In this document: one piece after another, positions 42,432-51,399 of the stretch
Layout: every line of letters begins with the position of its first letter
Numbering within the stretch: position 1 is the first letter of the stretch
NCBI RefSeq assembly: GCF_038024855.1
Contig: NZ_CP139089.1
Span: 2,886,501-2,950,500 of the forward strand
Reading direction: 5' to 3'
DNA: 64,000 bases
Source of the DNA: Methylocella tundrae
Lineage (GTDB): Bacteria > Pseudomonadota > Alphaproteobacteria > Rhizobiales > Beijerinckiaceae
The notes under the pieces: model-generated
Databases searched by the model: none
What the model saw: only the letters and a program-made list of their open reading frames with translations
What the model was told of the DNA's origin: nothing
Made by a program: the position numbers and the translations under genes

Positions 42432-42821
42432 ATGCCTCTTTTACGATTTGACCTCGTCGAAGGCCGCTCCGACGAAAGCCTCGCCGCCCTTCTCGATGCG
42501 GCCCATGCAGCCATGCTTGATGCGTTCCACGTGCCCGCGGACGACCGCTATCAGATCGTTAACGAGCATCCAGCCTCTCGCATGGTCATTAAGGATACGG
42601 GTCTTGGGATTGCCAGAACCGCCAATGTCGTGGTTGTCCAGGTAACGACTCGCCCGCGCCCTCAGGCGCAGAAGGTCGACTTCTACGCCCGTCTTGCCCG
42701 TTATCTGCATGAGCGCTGCGGCGTCGATCCGGCGGACCTCATGGTGTCCTGCGTCGAGAACACTGACGAGGACTGGTCGTTTGGTCACGGGCGAGCGCAA
42801 TTCCTCACCGGCGAGTTGTGA
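42432..42821 (+). CDS. Tautomerase-superfamily protein
   Basis: This 129-residue protein begins Met-Pro-Leu-Leu-Arg, so removal of Met would expose the catalytic N-terminal proline of the 4-oxalocrotonate tautomerase superfamily. The middle (DDRYQIVNEHPASRMV) and the end (VSCVENTDEDWSFGHGRAQF) match the Tautomerase_2 group of fused-hairpin members, about twice the length of 4-OT. The reaction is unknown. It is followed at 26 bases by a convergent reductase gene. It is probably controlled through the upstream dyad. Confidence 0.8.
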   Translation: MPLLRFDLVEGRSDESLAALLDAAHAAMLDAFHVPADDRYQIVNEHPASRMVIKDTGLGIARTANVVVVQVTTRPRPQAQKVDFYARLARYLHERCGVDPADLMVSCVENTDEDWSFGHGRAQFLTGEL

Positions 42822-42847
42822 GGCCACGGGGCGGGCCGGCGGTTCGG

Positions 42848-43843
42848 TCAGCCCGCGGCGCCCTGATCGATGGCGACGACGAGGCGCCCGCGCACGGCTC
42901 CCTCGAGTATTTTCGAGGCGTAGCCGATCGTCTCGTCGAGGCCGATTTGATGCGTCAGGGAATCGAGCCTCCTCGTATCGAGATCGCTCGATAACCGGCG
43001 CCAGGCCTCGAGGCGGTCGGGCATCGGGCGGTAGACGCTGTCGATCCCTGCGAGAGTGACGCCGCGCAGGATGAAGGGCGCGACGGAGCCGGGCAGATCA
43101 AGCCCCTGCGCAAGTCCGCAGGCGGCCGCCGCGCCCCCATAGCGCATGGCCGCGAGGACATTTGCGAGAGTATGGCTGCCGACGCTGTCGATCGCGCCGG
43201 CCCAGCGCTCCTTTTGCAGCGGTTCGCCGGGCGAAGACAGCTTCGCACGGTCGATCACTTCCCCCGCGCCGAGACCTTTCAAATAATCTGCTTCCGCCGC
43301 CCGGCCTGTCGAAGCGACGACGGCATAGCCGAGCTTATGCAACAGCGCGATGGCGATGCCGCCGACGCCCCCCGCCGCGCCGGTGACGAGCACCTCGCCC
43401 TTGTCCGGCGTGACGCCATTATGCTCCAGCGCCATAACACAGAGCATCGCAGTATAACCCGCCGTGCCGATCGCCATTGCCTGACGCGGCGTAAACGCTT
43501 TCGGCAGCGGAATCAGCCAGTCGCTTTTGAGGCGCGCGCGTTCCGCGAGACCGCCCCAATGGACGTCGCCGATGCCAAAGCCATTGACAAGGACGAGATC
43601 GCCGCGCTTGAATTTCGGGCTGCCGCTGTCTTCCACGGCGCCGACGAGGTCAATGCCCGGAACCATAGGAAAATGACGCACCACAGGGAAACGGCCGGTG
43701 ATCGCCAATGCGTCCTTGTAGTTCAGTGTCGAATAGGCCACGCGCACCGTGACGTCCCCGTCCGGCAATTGAGCCTCGTCGAGCTGCGTCAGTTTTGTCG
43801 CGTAAGACCCGCCGGCTTTATCGGTCAGCAAACCCTTGAACAT
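42848..43843 (-). CDS. acuI: Acryloyl-CoA reductase-type MDR oxidoreductase (AcuI/YhdH family)
   Basis: This 331-residue zinc-free medium-chain reductase has STLNYKDALAITGRFPVV near the N-terminus, GIDLVGAVEDS, the cofactor motif TGAAGGVGGIAI and VASTGRAAEADYLKGLGA. The S/T-G-R after the second strand suggests NADPH. These are YhdH/AcuI-family hallmarks. Members reduce acryloyl-CoA to propionyl-CoA, a detoxification step linked to 3-hydroxypropionate or DMSP breakdown. The ATG at 43843 is preferred over an in-frame start five residues upstream because of an AGGGGAA ribosome site. Confidence 0.82.
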   Translation of the reverse strand: MFKGLLTDKAGGSYATKLTQLDEAQLPDGDVTVRVAYSTLNYKDALAITGRFPVVRHFPMVPGIDLVGAVEDSGSPKFKRGDLVLVNGFGIGDVHWGGLAERARLKSDWLIPLPKAFTPRQAMAIGTAGYTAMLCVMALEHNGVTPDKGEVLVTGAAGGVGGIAIALLHKLGYAVVASTGRAAEADYLKGLGAGEVIDRAKLSSPGEPLQKERWAGAIDSVGSHTLANVLAAMRYGGAAAACGLAQGLDLPGSVAPFILRGVTLAGIDSVYRPMPDRLEAWRRLSSDLDTRRLDSLTHQIGLDETIGYASKILEGAVRGRLVVAIDQGAAG

Positions 43844-43982
43844 GTGTTTCCCCTGCAACGGCGCCGGCTCGCCGAGCCCCGGCGGCCGCAGTTAACATGA
43901 CGAGCGGCATATCAAAGTCAGCGCGGGTATCGCAGCGTTCAACAGGGCGGCGCCGGGAGATAACGGCTTTTCCCCCGTCGCG

Positions 43983-44222
43983 CTATTCGATGACCTCGGT
44001 CGATGGCCGATCATCGCCGTCGGCGCGCTCGGTTTTCCATTTTCCCTTTTCGGTTTCATATTCGATTTCCTCGGTCTCTCCCGGCGTCCTCTGTTCTTCC
44101 GCCACGCGTTTCGCCGCGGCGACAGCAGCGGCATGGCTTGGGAAAGTCTCCGAGTACACGCCATCCAACGTATAGGCCCAGCCTCCATCGTGCTCGACTA
44201 CATGATAGGCAATTTTACTCAT
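43983..44222 (-). CDS. Small DUF2188-family protein
   Basis: This 79-residue protein contains the pattern YHVVEHDGGWAYTLDGVYSE, then SHAAAVAAAKRVAEEQR, that defines DUF2188. This is a small beta-beta-alpha domain of unknown function, often duplicated or stress-associated. A GAGGAG ribosome site lies 8 bases before the ATG. A charged tail (EYETEKGKWKTERADGDDRP) follows. It stands alone on the minus strand. Confidence 0.75.
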   Translation of the reverse strand: MSKIAYHVVEHDGGWAYTLDGVYSETFPSHAAAVAAAKRVAEEQRTPGETEEIEYETEKGKWKTERADGDDRPSTEVIE

Positions 44223-44311
44223 GTCGTTGCTCCTCTTCGATCCGGAACCACAGGCAGTCTCGCGTGCCGGCCAATCGCTCCCGGCGTTGAAGCGGCAGGG
44301 GATCAGCGGAA

Positions 44312-44578
44312 ATGAACGATGAGCCGTTGCTAACACGCCTCCGCTCCCAACTCAATTCATGGCGCGCCGGGCTGTTTCAAGGCCGCACGGCGCCGTATGG
44401 TGGCGTTTATGGTCTTGCCCGCGCTCAGGCAGCGCGCGCCCGGCTCGCCGGGCAGGTCGCGGGCGCGCACGCAAAAGCCAAATGGGGGAATGATGCTGGA
44501 AAGGAAGCGGCGCCGAAGCCCTTTGCTGAGCCGGACGCGAGCCGGCAGGGCGCTCGTCCTGCCGGAATGTCGCGCTGA
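44312..44578 (+). CDS. Small hypothetical protein upstream of the efflux pair
   Basis: This is an 88-residue frame without a recognised family. It has an N-terminal amphipathic stretch (LLTRLRSQLNSWRAGLF) and an alanine/arginine-rich middle (ARAQAARARLAGQVAGAHAKA), with no signal peptide or membrane span. Its TGA stop overlaps the ATG of the HlyD-type gene (TGATG), suggesting translational coupling. Codon use is GC-rich at third positions, like its neighbours. No typical ribosome site is obvious, so it may be a leader peptide or a chance frame. Confidence 0.4.
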   Translation: MNDEPLLTRLRSQLNSWRAGLFQGRTAPYGGVYGLARAQAARARLAGQVAGAHAKAKWGNDAGKEAAPKPFAEPDASRQGARPAGMSR

Positions 44579-45738
44579 TGGATGACGCGGCGAAAGATCC
44601 GCCACTGTCGCAAGCCCCGGCTGCGGCGCCGCCGCGAGACTCCCGGGCGAGATGGCTTTATCCGCTCCTGCGCGTCATTCTGGTCGCGGCGATTGGCTAT
44701 CTCGCCTGGTTCATCGCGGGACATTGGAACCGCTGGACCGGCGCCGCCCGCTTCGAGACGACCGACGACGCCTACATCGTCGGCGACGTCACGCCGCTCG
44801 CGGCGAAGGTTTCGGGCTATGTGAAGACGGTCGCTGTTGGCGACTATCAGCCCGTGCGCAAAGGTGATCTCATCGTCGAAATCGATCCTTCCGACTACAC
44901 TGCGGCGCTGGAGCAAGCGGAGGCTTCTCGCGCGGCGGCGCAGGCGAGCCTCGATAATCTGGCCAACCAGAAAGACGTGCAGCGGGCCCTTGTTCGTCAG
45001 GCCGAGGCGACGATCGAAGCAACGCAAGCGGACCTCAAGCGCTACCAGCTCGAACAGAAGCGTCAGCAGGAATTGCTGCAAACCCGCATCGCCGGGCTGC
45101 CGCAACTGGCCGAGCAGGCGGACGCCAATGAAAAACGCACCGAGGCGCAACTCCTCCTGAATCAGGCGCAGCTCGATCAGCAAAAGGCCCTTCTCTCCAG
45201 TCTCGACGTCCAGAAGAAACAGCTTGAGGCGCAGTTGCGCGCAGCCGCCGCCGCGGCCGATCTCGCGCACAACAATCTGACCTATACGCGCATCCTTTCG
45301 CCGGCCGATGGATTGGTCGGTCAGCGCCAGGTGCGCCCGGGACAATTCGTCAATGCGGGCGCGCAGGTGATTGCCGTGGTGCCGCTGCCCAACATCTGGG
45401 TGATCGCCAATTACAAGGAAACGCAAATGACGAACATCCGGATTGGAGAGCCGGCGCGCGTTACCGTCGACGCCTTTCCGGATCTGAAGCTGACCGGCCA
45501 TGTCGACAGTTGGTCTCCAGGCACAGGCAGCACATTCGCCCTGCTGCCGCCAGATAATGCGACGGGCAACTTCACTAAAGTCGTCCAGCGCGTTCCGGTG
45601 AAGATCGTGCTCGATCCGAACCCGGCGCTCGGCGCTTTGGTGCGGCCGGGCATGTCCGTCGTCGCCACGATCGATACGAGAAACGGCGAGGGGGCTGGCG
45701 CTGGCGCGGCTATGGCGCCGCCTGCCGCGACCAAGTGA
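44578..45738 (+). CDS. HlyD/EmrA-type membrane fusion protein
   Basis: This 386-residue periplasmic adaptor has one N-terminal membrane helix (LLRVILVAAIGYLAWFIAG) and a biotinyl-lipoyl-like half (TDDAYIVGDVTPLAAKVSGYV). A long coiled-coil hairpin follows (about 105-225, rich in Gln/Ala/Leu), then the second lipoyl half (TRILSPADGLVGQRQVRPGQ) and a beta-barrel. It bridges the inner-membrane transporter encoded next (1-base TGATG overlap) and an outer-membrane channel elsewhere. Substrates are typically hydrophobic drugs or uncouplers. Confidence 0.9.
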   Translation: MDDAAKDPPLSQAPAAAPPRDSRARWLYPLLRVILVAAIGYLAWFIAGHWNRWTGAARFETTDDAYIVGDVTPLAAKVSGYVKTVAVGDYQPVRKGDLIVEIDPSDYTAALEQAEASRAAAQASLDNLANQKDVQRALVRQAEATIEATQADLKRYQLEQKRQQELLQTRIAGLPQLAEQADANEKRTEAQLLLNQAQLDQQKALLSSLDVQKKQLEAQLRAAAAAADLAHNNLTYTRILSPADGLVGQRQVRPGQFVNAGAQVIAVVPLPNIWVIANYKETQMTNIRIGEPARVTVDAFPDLKLTGHVDSWSPGTGSTFALLPPDNATGNFTKVVQRVPVKIVLDPNPALGALVRPGMSVVATIDTRNGEGAGAGAAMAPPAATK

Positions 45739-47312
45739 TGGCCTCTCCTGTTTCGATCGCGTCAGCCGCGCCGCCGCGCCTTCGCGCCGATACGCTGCGC
45801 CCCTATATCGGCATTCTGGGTGTTTTGCTTGGCGCGATGATGAGCACACTTGGCAGCCGCGTCACCACCTTTGGCCTTACCGATCTGCGCGGCGGCCTCC
45901 ATGCCGGCTTCGATGAAGGCGCATGGATCACGACGAGTTTCGGCGTTGGTCAGATGATGAGCGGCGTCGCCTCTCCCTATATGGCGGCCGTCTTCGGCGT
46001 GCGGCGTTTTCTGCTGCTTGGCATCGTGCTGTTCTTCACGACAAGCCTTCTCGCGCCGCTGTCGCCTAATCTAAACGCCTTCCTCGCGGCCCAGTTTCTC
46101 GGCGGCCTCGGCTCCGGCACGTTCATTCCGCTGACCATCAGTTTTATTGTGCGCAGCCTGCCGCCGCGTCTCGTCATCTACGGCGTCGCTGTCTATGCGA
46201 TGAATTCGGAAATGTCGCAGAACATCGGCGCTTCCCTCGAAGGCTGGTTTTCGGACCATCTGTCGTGGGCGTGGATCGACTGGCAGTATTGTTTCGCCCT
46301 GCCACTGATGTTCGGCTGCATCTTTTATGGCGTGCCGCGTGATCCCCCGACGTCGATGTGTTTGCGCGATCTGGATTGGCCGGGGCTCATATACGCCGGG
46401 TTCGGCTTCGCGCTGCTCTACGCTGGTCTCGATCAAGGCAACAGGCTGGACTGGACCAACAATGGCCTCGTCAACGGCTTTTTGATTTCAGGCGCGCTGC
46501 TAACGATGTTCTTCGTCGTCAGGGAACTCATCGCGGCGCGTCCCTTCATCAACATACGGCTGATGGCCCGCGAAAACCTGTTGCTTCTCATGGCTCTCCT
46601 GGCCGGCTATCGCTTCATCATCCTCTCGACAGCCTACATCATCCCGAACTATTTGCAGACCGTGCAAAATTTCCGGGAGCTTCAGGTAGGAGCCGTGTTG
46701 CTTTGGATCGCCCTGCCGCAGTTCGCCATCGTCCTGCTGCTTGGCGCCTTGCTGAAACGCGCCGACGCGCGTCTCGTGCTGGCGTTCGGCACCGCCTTGA
46801 TTGGCGCCGCCTGCCTGATGGCGACCAACCTCACAAGCGAGTGGGCGACCGATGACTTCCTCCCCTCGCAGATCCTGCAGGCGATTGGTCAATCATTCGC
46901 GCTGACCGCGTTGATTGTCTTGATCGTTCGTTCGATCAATCCGGCGGACGCTTTGACGATCGGCAGCCTGATGCAGATGAGCCGTCTGTTCGGCGGCGAG
47001 ATCGGCACCGCTTTCATGCAGACTTTCGTCAGGATCCGCGAACAGATCCACTCCAATCTCGTCGGCGCGCATGTCGACGGGTTGGCGGCGTTAACGATTG
47101 AGCGCCTCGCGGCCTATCGCGCCGCCGTCGGCGCGCGCACGGCCGACCTCGAGGAGACGGCCGCGCGGGCGACCAAACTTCTCGCGGCGAACGTTGCTCA
47201 ACAGGCTTCCGTGCTCGCCTATATCGACGGCTTTCTGGCCGCCGCGGCCGGCGCTTTCGCCTGCCTTATTCTCGTCGCGCTGCTACGCCGACAGCCGCCC
47301 TCGCCATTTTGA
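45738..47312 (+). CDS. DHA2-family MFS multidrug transporter (EmrB/QacA type)
   Basis: This 524-residue protein is predicted to have fourteen membrane spans. It has the opening LGVLLGAMMSTLGSRVTTFGLTDLRGGL, where EmrB has its ALDxTIVNVALP motif, and GLGSGTFIPLTISFIV in place of motif C. The early Asp motif is altered (STLGSRVTTFGL), as in the FusB- and aromatic-acid-like branch found in proteobacteria. It is a proton-coupled exporter working with the preceding HlyD protein. The ATG at 45738 overlaps the adaptor stop by one base; a GTG at 45735 is possible. Confidence 0.88.
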   Translation: MASPVSIASAAPPRLRADTLRPYIGILGVLLGAMMSTLGSRVTTFGLTDLRGGLHAGFDEGAWITTSFGVGQMMSGVASPYMAAVFGVRRFLLLGIVLFFTTSLLAPLSPNLNAFLAAQFLGGLGSGTFIPLTISFIVRSLPPRLVIYGVAVYAMNSEMSQNIGASLEGWFSDHLSWAWIDWQYCFALPLMFGCIFYGVPRDPPTSMCLRDLDWPGLIYAGFGFALLYAGLDQGNRLDWTNNGLVNGFLISGALLTMFFVVRELIAARPFINIRLMARENLLLLMALLAGYRFIILSTAYIIPNYLQTVQNFRELQVGAVLLWIALPQFAIVLLLGALLKRADARLVLAFGTALIGAACLMATNLTSEWATDDFLPSQILQAIGQSFALTALIVLIVRSINPADALTIGSLMQMSRLFGGEIGTAFMQTFVRIREQIHSNLVGAHVDGLAALTIERLAAYRAAVGARTADLEETAARATKLLAANVAQQASVLAYIDGFLAAAAGAFACLILVALLRRQPPSPF

Positions 47313-47371
47313 AACGGGGTTTCACGCATGCGAGCCGGCGCATCGCCGCGCTCGCCGGCGCTTTGGATCGC

Positions 47372-48040
47372 TCATTCCGCAGCGCGCCGCAAAGCGCGCT
47401 CAAGCTCGGCGTCGAGATCGCGGCTGACCGCGGCGACCCGTTCGTCGCCAAACTGACCAAAGAGCGTGGAGGGTTTGTCGTATTCAAATGTCGCGCCTCC
47501 CGCCGCGTTCTCATACAGCACAACCCGCAGCGGAGCATAAAGCGCCGCCGGTAGCTCGTGCTGCGTCATCATGGTCGCCGTGAGCGGATTGCCGATTTCA
47601 TATTGCAGCGCCTTGCGGGACCGGCCGGCGCTGCGCAGAAAAGCGCCGTGGTCGCGCTTCAGGAAGATGAAAAGCTCCGCGCCATGCTCCAGCTTTTTGG
47701 CGAGCCCGCTATCGCCATTCGTCAACGCCGCCGCGATCGCCGGATCGATCGGGGGAAGAGCGCCGTCAAGCGCCGCCTCGACTTGCTCGAACGTCTTTGT
47801 CGTCTCGATTTTGACGTGCTCGACCTCTATCACGCGCTCAGTCACGACAGGAGCGGCGAGGGCGGCCTCGATCCCGGTTAGCGTCACGAGGCAGACGGAC
47901 GCCAGCGCGATCATGCGAGATGCCTTCGGCGGACGCTTGGGCGGACGCTTGCCGGGCGCGGCCTTAACGCGATCGGCCGCCGGCTGACGCGAGCGAGTCC
48001 GAAGCCCGGCGGGGCGGCTCGTTTGACCTTCGTTCAGCAT
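47372..48040 (-). CDS. Membrane-anchored DUF302-family protein
   Basis: This is a 222-residue protein. Residues 1-42 are very basic (Arg/Lys/Pro-rich), followed by a hydrophobic helix (MIALASVCLVTLTGIEAALA) that acts as signal or anchor. The remaining domain has KTFEQVEAALDGALP, QYEIGNPLTATMMTQHE, APLRVVLYEN and a YDKPSTLFGQFGDERVAAVSRDLD end. This is the DUF302 fold, found in small exported proteins of unknown function sometimes linked to redox or metal stress. The ATG at 48040 follows GAGAGG; a GTG at 48064 is possible. Confidence 0.72.
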   Translation of the reverse strand: MLNEGQTSRPAGLRTRSRQPAADRVKAAPGKRPPKRPPKASRMIALASVCLVTLTGIEAALAAPVVTERVIEVEHVKIETTKTFEQVEAALDGALPPIDPAIAAALTNGDSGLAKKLEHGAELFIFLKRDHGAFLRSAGRSRKALQYEIGNPLTATMMTQHELPAALYAPLRVVLYENAAGGATFEYDKPSTLFGQFGDERVAAVSRDLDAELERALRRAAE

Positions 48041-48410
48041 GGCCTCTCGCCCCTGGTCGCTCACTCTTATCTCGACAAAATTATATGATCATGATAAGCT
48101 GATTAAGCTGGAAGCGAAACGACGTCAAGGCGCCCATTTCGCAGAATGCCCGCAAACTGAATGTCAGCCTCGACGTTCACCGCGTCCAGTCCTTGGCGCA
48201 GTCTTTCGGCGCCGGCGCCGGGCGACCTTTGCCGACCCTTTGAACCGGTCGATTCATCAGAGAGAGTCCTCGACTGGTTGGACGAGATCCCTGAATTCAC
48301 GCTGGCTCTTTTCGATCGTTCTTATAAATCGAACAATTCAATACAGAAAATGCGTTGGATAGATTAATCATCAGTCATCATATTGGCCGGGACGATTGAG
48401 GATTCCGGCC
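48041..48410. other. Intergenic region between the DUF302 and YeiH genes
   Basis: This divergent region of 370 bases is AT-richer near both ends. A short minus-strand frame at 48103-48300 ends NVEADIQFAGILRNGRLDVVSLPA but has no ribosome site and no recognised family; it may be a gene remnant. No LysR-type regulator, often divergent from yeiH, is present. Confidence 0.45.
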
Positions 48411-49487
48411 ATGAACGCGCCCACCCGACCCGATTTCCACGCTACCCTGCATTCCACGGCTTTGAAGCCGGGCTCCCATCTCGCGCATGTCGCGCCCGCG
48501 CGCACCAGCATCTGGCCGGGCCTGATTCTGGCCGCCGCGATCGCGGGACTTGCCTTCGCGCTGAGGCAATTGCCGGGCCTCTCCGCCTTCAGTCCGATGA
48601 TTCTCGCCATCGTGATCGGCATTGGCTATCGCAATATGATCGGAACTCCGGCGCGTCTCAAAGCGGGCATCGCCTTTTCGCTGCGCCGGATTTTGCGCTT
48701 CGGCATCATACTGCTGGGCCTCCAGTTAACGGCGACGCAGGTGATCGCGGTTGGCGCCAGCGGCGTCAGCGTGATCGCCCTGACGCTCGTCGCCACCTTT
48801 CTGTTCACCAAATGGGCTGGTCAGATCCTCGGCGTCGACCGCAAGCTTGCTGAGCTGATCGCGGCCGGAACCTCGATCTGCGGCGCTTCCGCGGTCATCG
48901 CGACGAACACAGTGACCGGCGCCCATGACGAGGATGTGGCCTATGCGGTCGCCTGCGTCACGGTCTTTGGATCGATCGCGATGGTCGTCTACCCGATGCT
49001 GCCGGCGCTGTTGCACCTTGACCCCCACGCTTATGGCCTATGGGCTGGAAGTTCGATCCATGAGATTGCGCAGGTGGTCGCCGCCGCCTACCAGGATGGC
49101 GAACAGGCGGGCGAGTTCGGCACGATCGCCAAGCTGTCTCGCGTGATGATGCTCGCGCCCCTGGTCATCACTCTTGGCCTCGTCGCTACGCGCCGCGCCC
49201 GCCGCGACGGTCACGGTCACATCCAGGCCAAAGCGCCGATGCCCTGGTTCGTCCTGGGCTTCATCGCGCTCGTCGGCGTCAACAGCATAATAAGCGTCCC
49301 CGGCGAAGCGAAGGCGCCGATCGTCATAGCGACGACTTTTCTTCTCTCAATGGCGCTTGCCGCGATGGGACTCGAAACGGACATCGCCAAGCTGCGGGCA
49401 AAGGGCATTCGTCCCTTCGTGTTGGGCTTTGCCGCTTTTCTCTTCGTCGCATTCTTCAGCTTGATGCTGGTCAAAATGACGACGTGA
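48411..49487 (+). CDS. YeiH-family (UPF0324) putative sulfate/sulfite exporter
   Basis: This 358-residue membrane protein has about ten spans. Family blocks include [34 protein letters not shown], the conserved [21 protein letters not shown] and [17 protein letters not shown]. Members near sulfonate or sulfite genes are proposed to export sulfite or sulfate (TauZ/SuyZ-type), but transport has not been shown for most. Here a sulfite dehydrogenase pair follows on the same strand, which supports a sulfur oxyanion role. The ATG at 48411 follows GAGGA; a TTG at 48396 is less likely. Confidence 0.82.
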   Translation: MNAPTRPDFHATLHSTALKPGSHLAHVAPARTSIWPGLILAAAIAGLAFALRQLPGLSAFSPMILAIVIGIGYRNMIGTPARLKAGIAFSLRRILRFGIILLGLQLTATQVIAVGASGVSVIALTLVATFLFTKWAGQILGVDRKLAELIAAGTSICGASAVIATNTVTGAHDEDVAYAVACVTVFGSIAMVVYPMLPALLHLDPHAYGLWAGSSIHEIAQVVAAAYQDGEQAGEFGTIAKLSRVMMLAPLVITLGLVATRRARRDGHGHIQAKAPMPWFVLGFIALVGVNSIISVPGEAKAPIVIATTFLLSMALAAMGLETDIAKLRAKGIRPFVLGFAAFLFVAFFSLMLVKMTT

Positions 49488-49538
49488 CGCCCGTCGTGAT
49501 GCTGGACCAAGATCACTATCGCTTCCGGGACTAAAAAT

Positions 49539-49757
49539 GTGTTTATGTCGCAAGATATCTATACGTTTGCTAGGGGTGGTAAAATATACTTTAAGGCCGA
49601 CGGGTTCATCAAAGACCGATTCATGTTTGCAAGCGCGTTCCCGTTTGCGTTGATGCGGCAAGGCGTCGAAGACATGGAAGGCCCTGGTTCAATCGGCTGC
49701 CTCCGACAACGCGCCGCGGCGCGATGCAGGCTGGCTATTCAAACTAAATTTCAATGA
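49539..49757 (+). pseudogene. Possible degraded TfoX_N-like fragment
   Basis: This is a 72-residue frame. Its part FARGGKIYFKADGFIKDRF followed by AFPFALMRQG resembles the core of small TfoX N-terminal-domain proteins (a DGxLYFKAD strand followed by a xRF helix). The family's N-terminal MFGG part is missing and the C-terminal part is unrelated. It has no clear ribosome site and is AT-richer than its neighbours. It is offered as a remnant only; chance similarity is quite possible. Confidence 0.25.
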
Positions 49758-49775
49758 TGGGGAGGAGACGACGCG

Positions 49776-50999
49776 ATGGTCGACCTGCGATTTGGACGAC
49801 GCCAATTCCTCGAACGCGCGAGCGCCCTTGGGGTCATGATCGCCTCAGGATCTTTCGGGGCTTCGGCTGAAACCCTCAATCTTCACTTGCCGGGCCCGCC
49901 GAGCGAGCGCCCCCTGACCAAGGCGTTCCCGCAGAAGGGCGAGATGATCCTGCAACGGACGCGGCCGCCGCTACTCGAGACGCCGTTTTCCGTCTTCGAC
50001 AAGGGCGTTTTCACGCCGAACGACCAGTTTTTTGTGCGCTGGCATCTTGCCGACATACCGGAGTCGATCGACGTGACCTCGTTCCGTCTCTCCGTCAAAG
50101 GTCTGGTGAACCAGGAGCTGTCGCTGAGCCTTAGCGAAATTCTCGCGCTGCCGCGGTTTGAGATCGCGGCCGTCAATCAATGTTCGGGCAACTCGCGCGG
50201 ATTTTTCCAGCCACGCGTTCCGGGCGGCCAATGGGGCCACGGCGCCATGGGCAACGCCAAATGGACAGGCGTCCGGCTGCGCGACGTATTGGACAGAGCT
50301 GGCGTCAGGGCCGGGGCCGTTCAGGTGCGCTTCAGGGGGCTCGAAGAAGGCGTGCTGCCGGCGACGCCGGATTTTATGAAGTCGCTCGACATCGATCATG
50401 CGCGCGATGGCGAGGTCATGATCGCTTATCTCATGAACGGCGAACAGCTGCCGATTCTCAACGGCTTTCCGCTCCGGCTAATCGTGCCCGGCTGGTATTC
50501 GACTTATTGGATCAAGATGCTCAGCTCGATAGAAGTGCTCGGCGAGCCTGACGAAAACTTCTGGATGAAGACGGCCTATCGGATCCCCGACACGCCAGGC
50601 GCCAATGTCAAGCCTGGGGAAAAGGGATTCAAGACCGTTCCCATCAGCAGGATGGTTCCGCGCTCCTTCATCACAAACCTTTCCGCCGGCGCCACGATAG
50701 AAGCGGGCAAGCCGACATTGGTTCGCGGTCTTGCGTTCGGCGGCGACTCGGGCGTCGCGAGCGTCGACTTTTCGGCGGATGGCGGGACAAGCTGGACGCC
50801 GGCGACGCTGGGTACGGACGAAGGGCAATACAGCTTCAGGCTCTGGCAGATCAACTTCACTGCGGCGGAGCGGGGGCCGCGGATGCTGATGGTGCGGACG
50901 ACGAACAAAGCTGGCCTTACGCAGCCGCCGCTTCCGACCTGGAATCCGGGCGGCTACATGCTGAACGTCATTGAATCGACGCCGATCACCGTCTCTTAA
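49776..50999 (+). CDS. sorA: Sulfite dehydrogenase (cytochrome c), molybdopterin subunit SorA
   Basis: This 407-residue protein starts with a twin-arginine-type export signal (FGRRQFLERASALGVMIASG). It has the sulfite-oxidase molybdenum domain with ligand Cys136 in NQCSGNSRGFF, the sulfite-pocket region GYWSTYW-like (PGWYSTYWIKMLSS), and a C-terminal Mo-co dimerisation domain (about 290-400). No heme b5 domain is present, as in SorA. It oxidises sulfite to sulfate in the periplasm and passes electrons to the SorB cytochrome encoded next. A strong GGGGAGGAG ribosome site precedes it. Confidence 0.92.
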   Translation: MVDLRFGRRQFLERASALGVMIASGSFGASAETLNLHLPGPPSERPLTKAFPQKGEMILQRTRPPLLETPFSVFDKGVFTPNDQFFVRWHLADIPESIDVTSFRLSVKGLVNQELSLSLSEILALPRFEIAAVNQCSGNSRGFFQPRVPGGQWGHGAMGNAKWTGVRLRDVLDRAGVRAGAVQVRFRGLEEGVLPATPDFMKSLDIDHARDGEVMIAYLMNGEQLPILNGFPLRLIVPGWYSTYWIKMLSSIEVLGEPDENFWMKTAYRIPDTPGANVKPGEKGFKTVPISRMVPRSFITNLSAGATIEAGKPTLVRGLAFGGDSGVASVDFSADGGTSWTPATLGTDEGQYSFRLWQINFTAAERGPRMLMVRTTNKAGLTQPPLPTWNPGGYMLNVIESTPITVS

Positions 51000-51018
51000 A
51001 GGTAGGAAGGGTTTGCCC

Positions 51019-51366
51019 ATGATCACGCAGATCTTCGCCGCGGTTGCGCTTTGCGCCTCGGTCGGCTGCTCCGTCGCGGCGGAATCGGAAACCACCGTTT
51101 CGGCCGCCGGCGTCACGCTGAAAAGCGTCTCCGTGACTTTTCCCGAAAGCGATCGTCGCTTTCCGGGTGGAGCGAACGCGAAGGCGATTAACAGCAATTG
51201 CCTGATATGCCACTCGAGCGGCATGGTGCTCTACCAGCCTCGGCTTTCGCCAACCGCGTGGGGGGAAGAAGTCGCGAAGATGCGGAAGACCTACGGGGCG
51301 CCGGCCCCTGATGAGAGCGTCGCCGCGATCGTCGACTATCTTTCCGGGCTTGACCCCCAGGACTAG
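51019..51366 (+). CDS. sorB: Sulfite dehydrogenase cytochrome c subunit SorB
   Basis: This 115-residue protein has a Sec signal peptide (ITQIFAAVALCASVGCSVAA) and one heme c site, CLICH (Cys61, Cys64, His65). A methionine four residues later (SGMVLYQ) or further along could be the sixth ligand. The end SVAAIVDYLSGL is the usual C-terminal helix. It accepts electrons from SorA and hands them to the respiratory chain. It lies 19 bases after sorA. Its TAG stop is the edge of a palindromic repeat. Confidence 0.9.
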   Translation: MITQIFAAVALCASVGCSVAAESETTVSAAGVTLKSVSVTFPESDRRFPGGANAKAINSNCLICHSSGMVLYQPRLSPTAWGEEVAKMRKTYGAPAPDESVAAIVDYLSGLDPQD

Positions 51367-51399
51367 AGCGCTCTCCGATCGAATGGAGTCATTCGATCG
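51364..51399. repeat. Palindromic TAGAGC repeat, short copy
   Basis: TAGAGCGCTC is followed by a perfect dyad: CGATCGAATG, a GAGT loop, then CATTCGATCG (51376-51399). The same dyad recurs at 52209-52232. It begins at the sorB stop codon. Confidence 0.8.
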
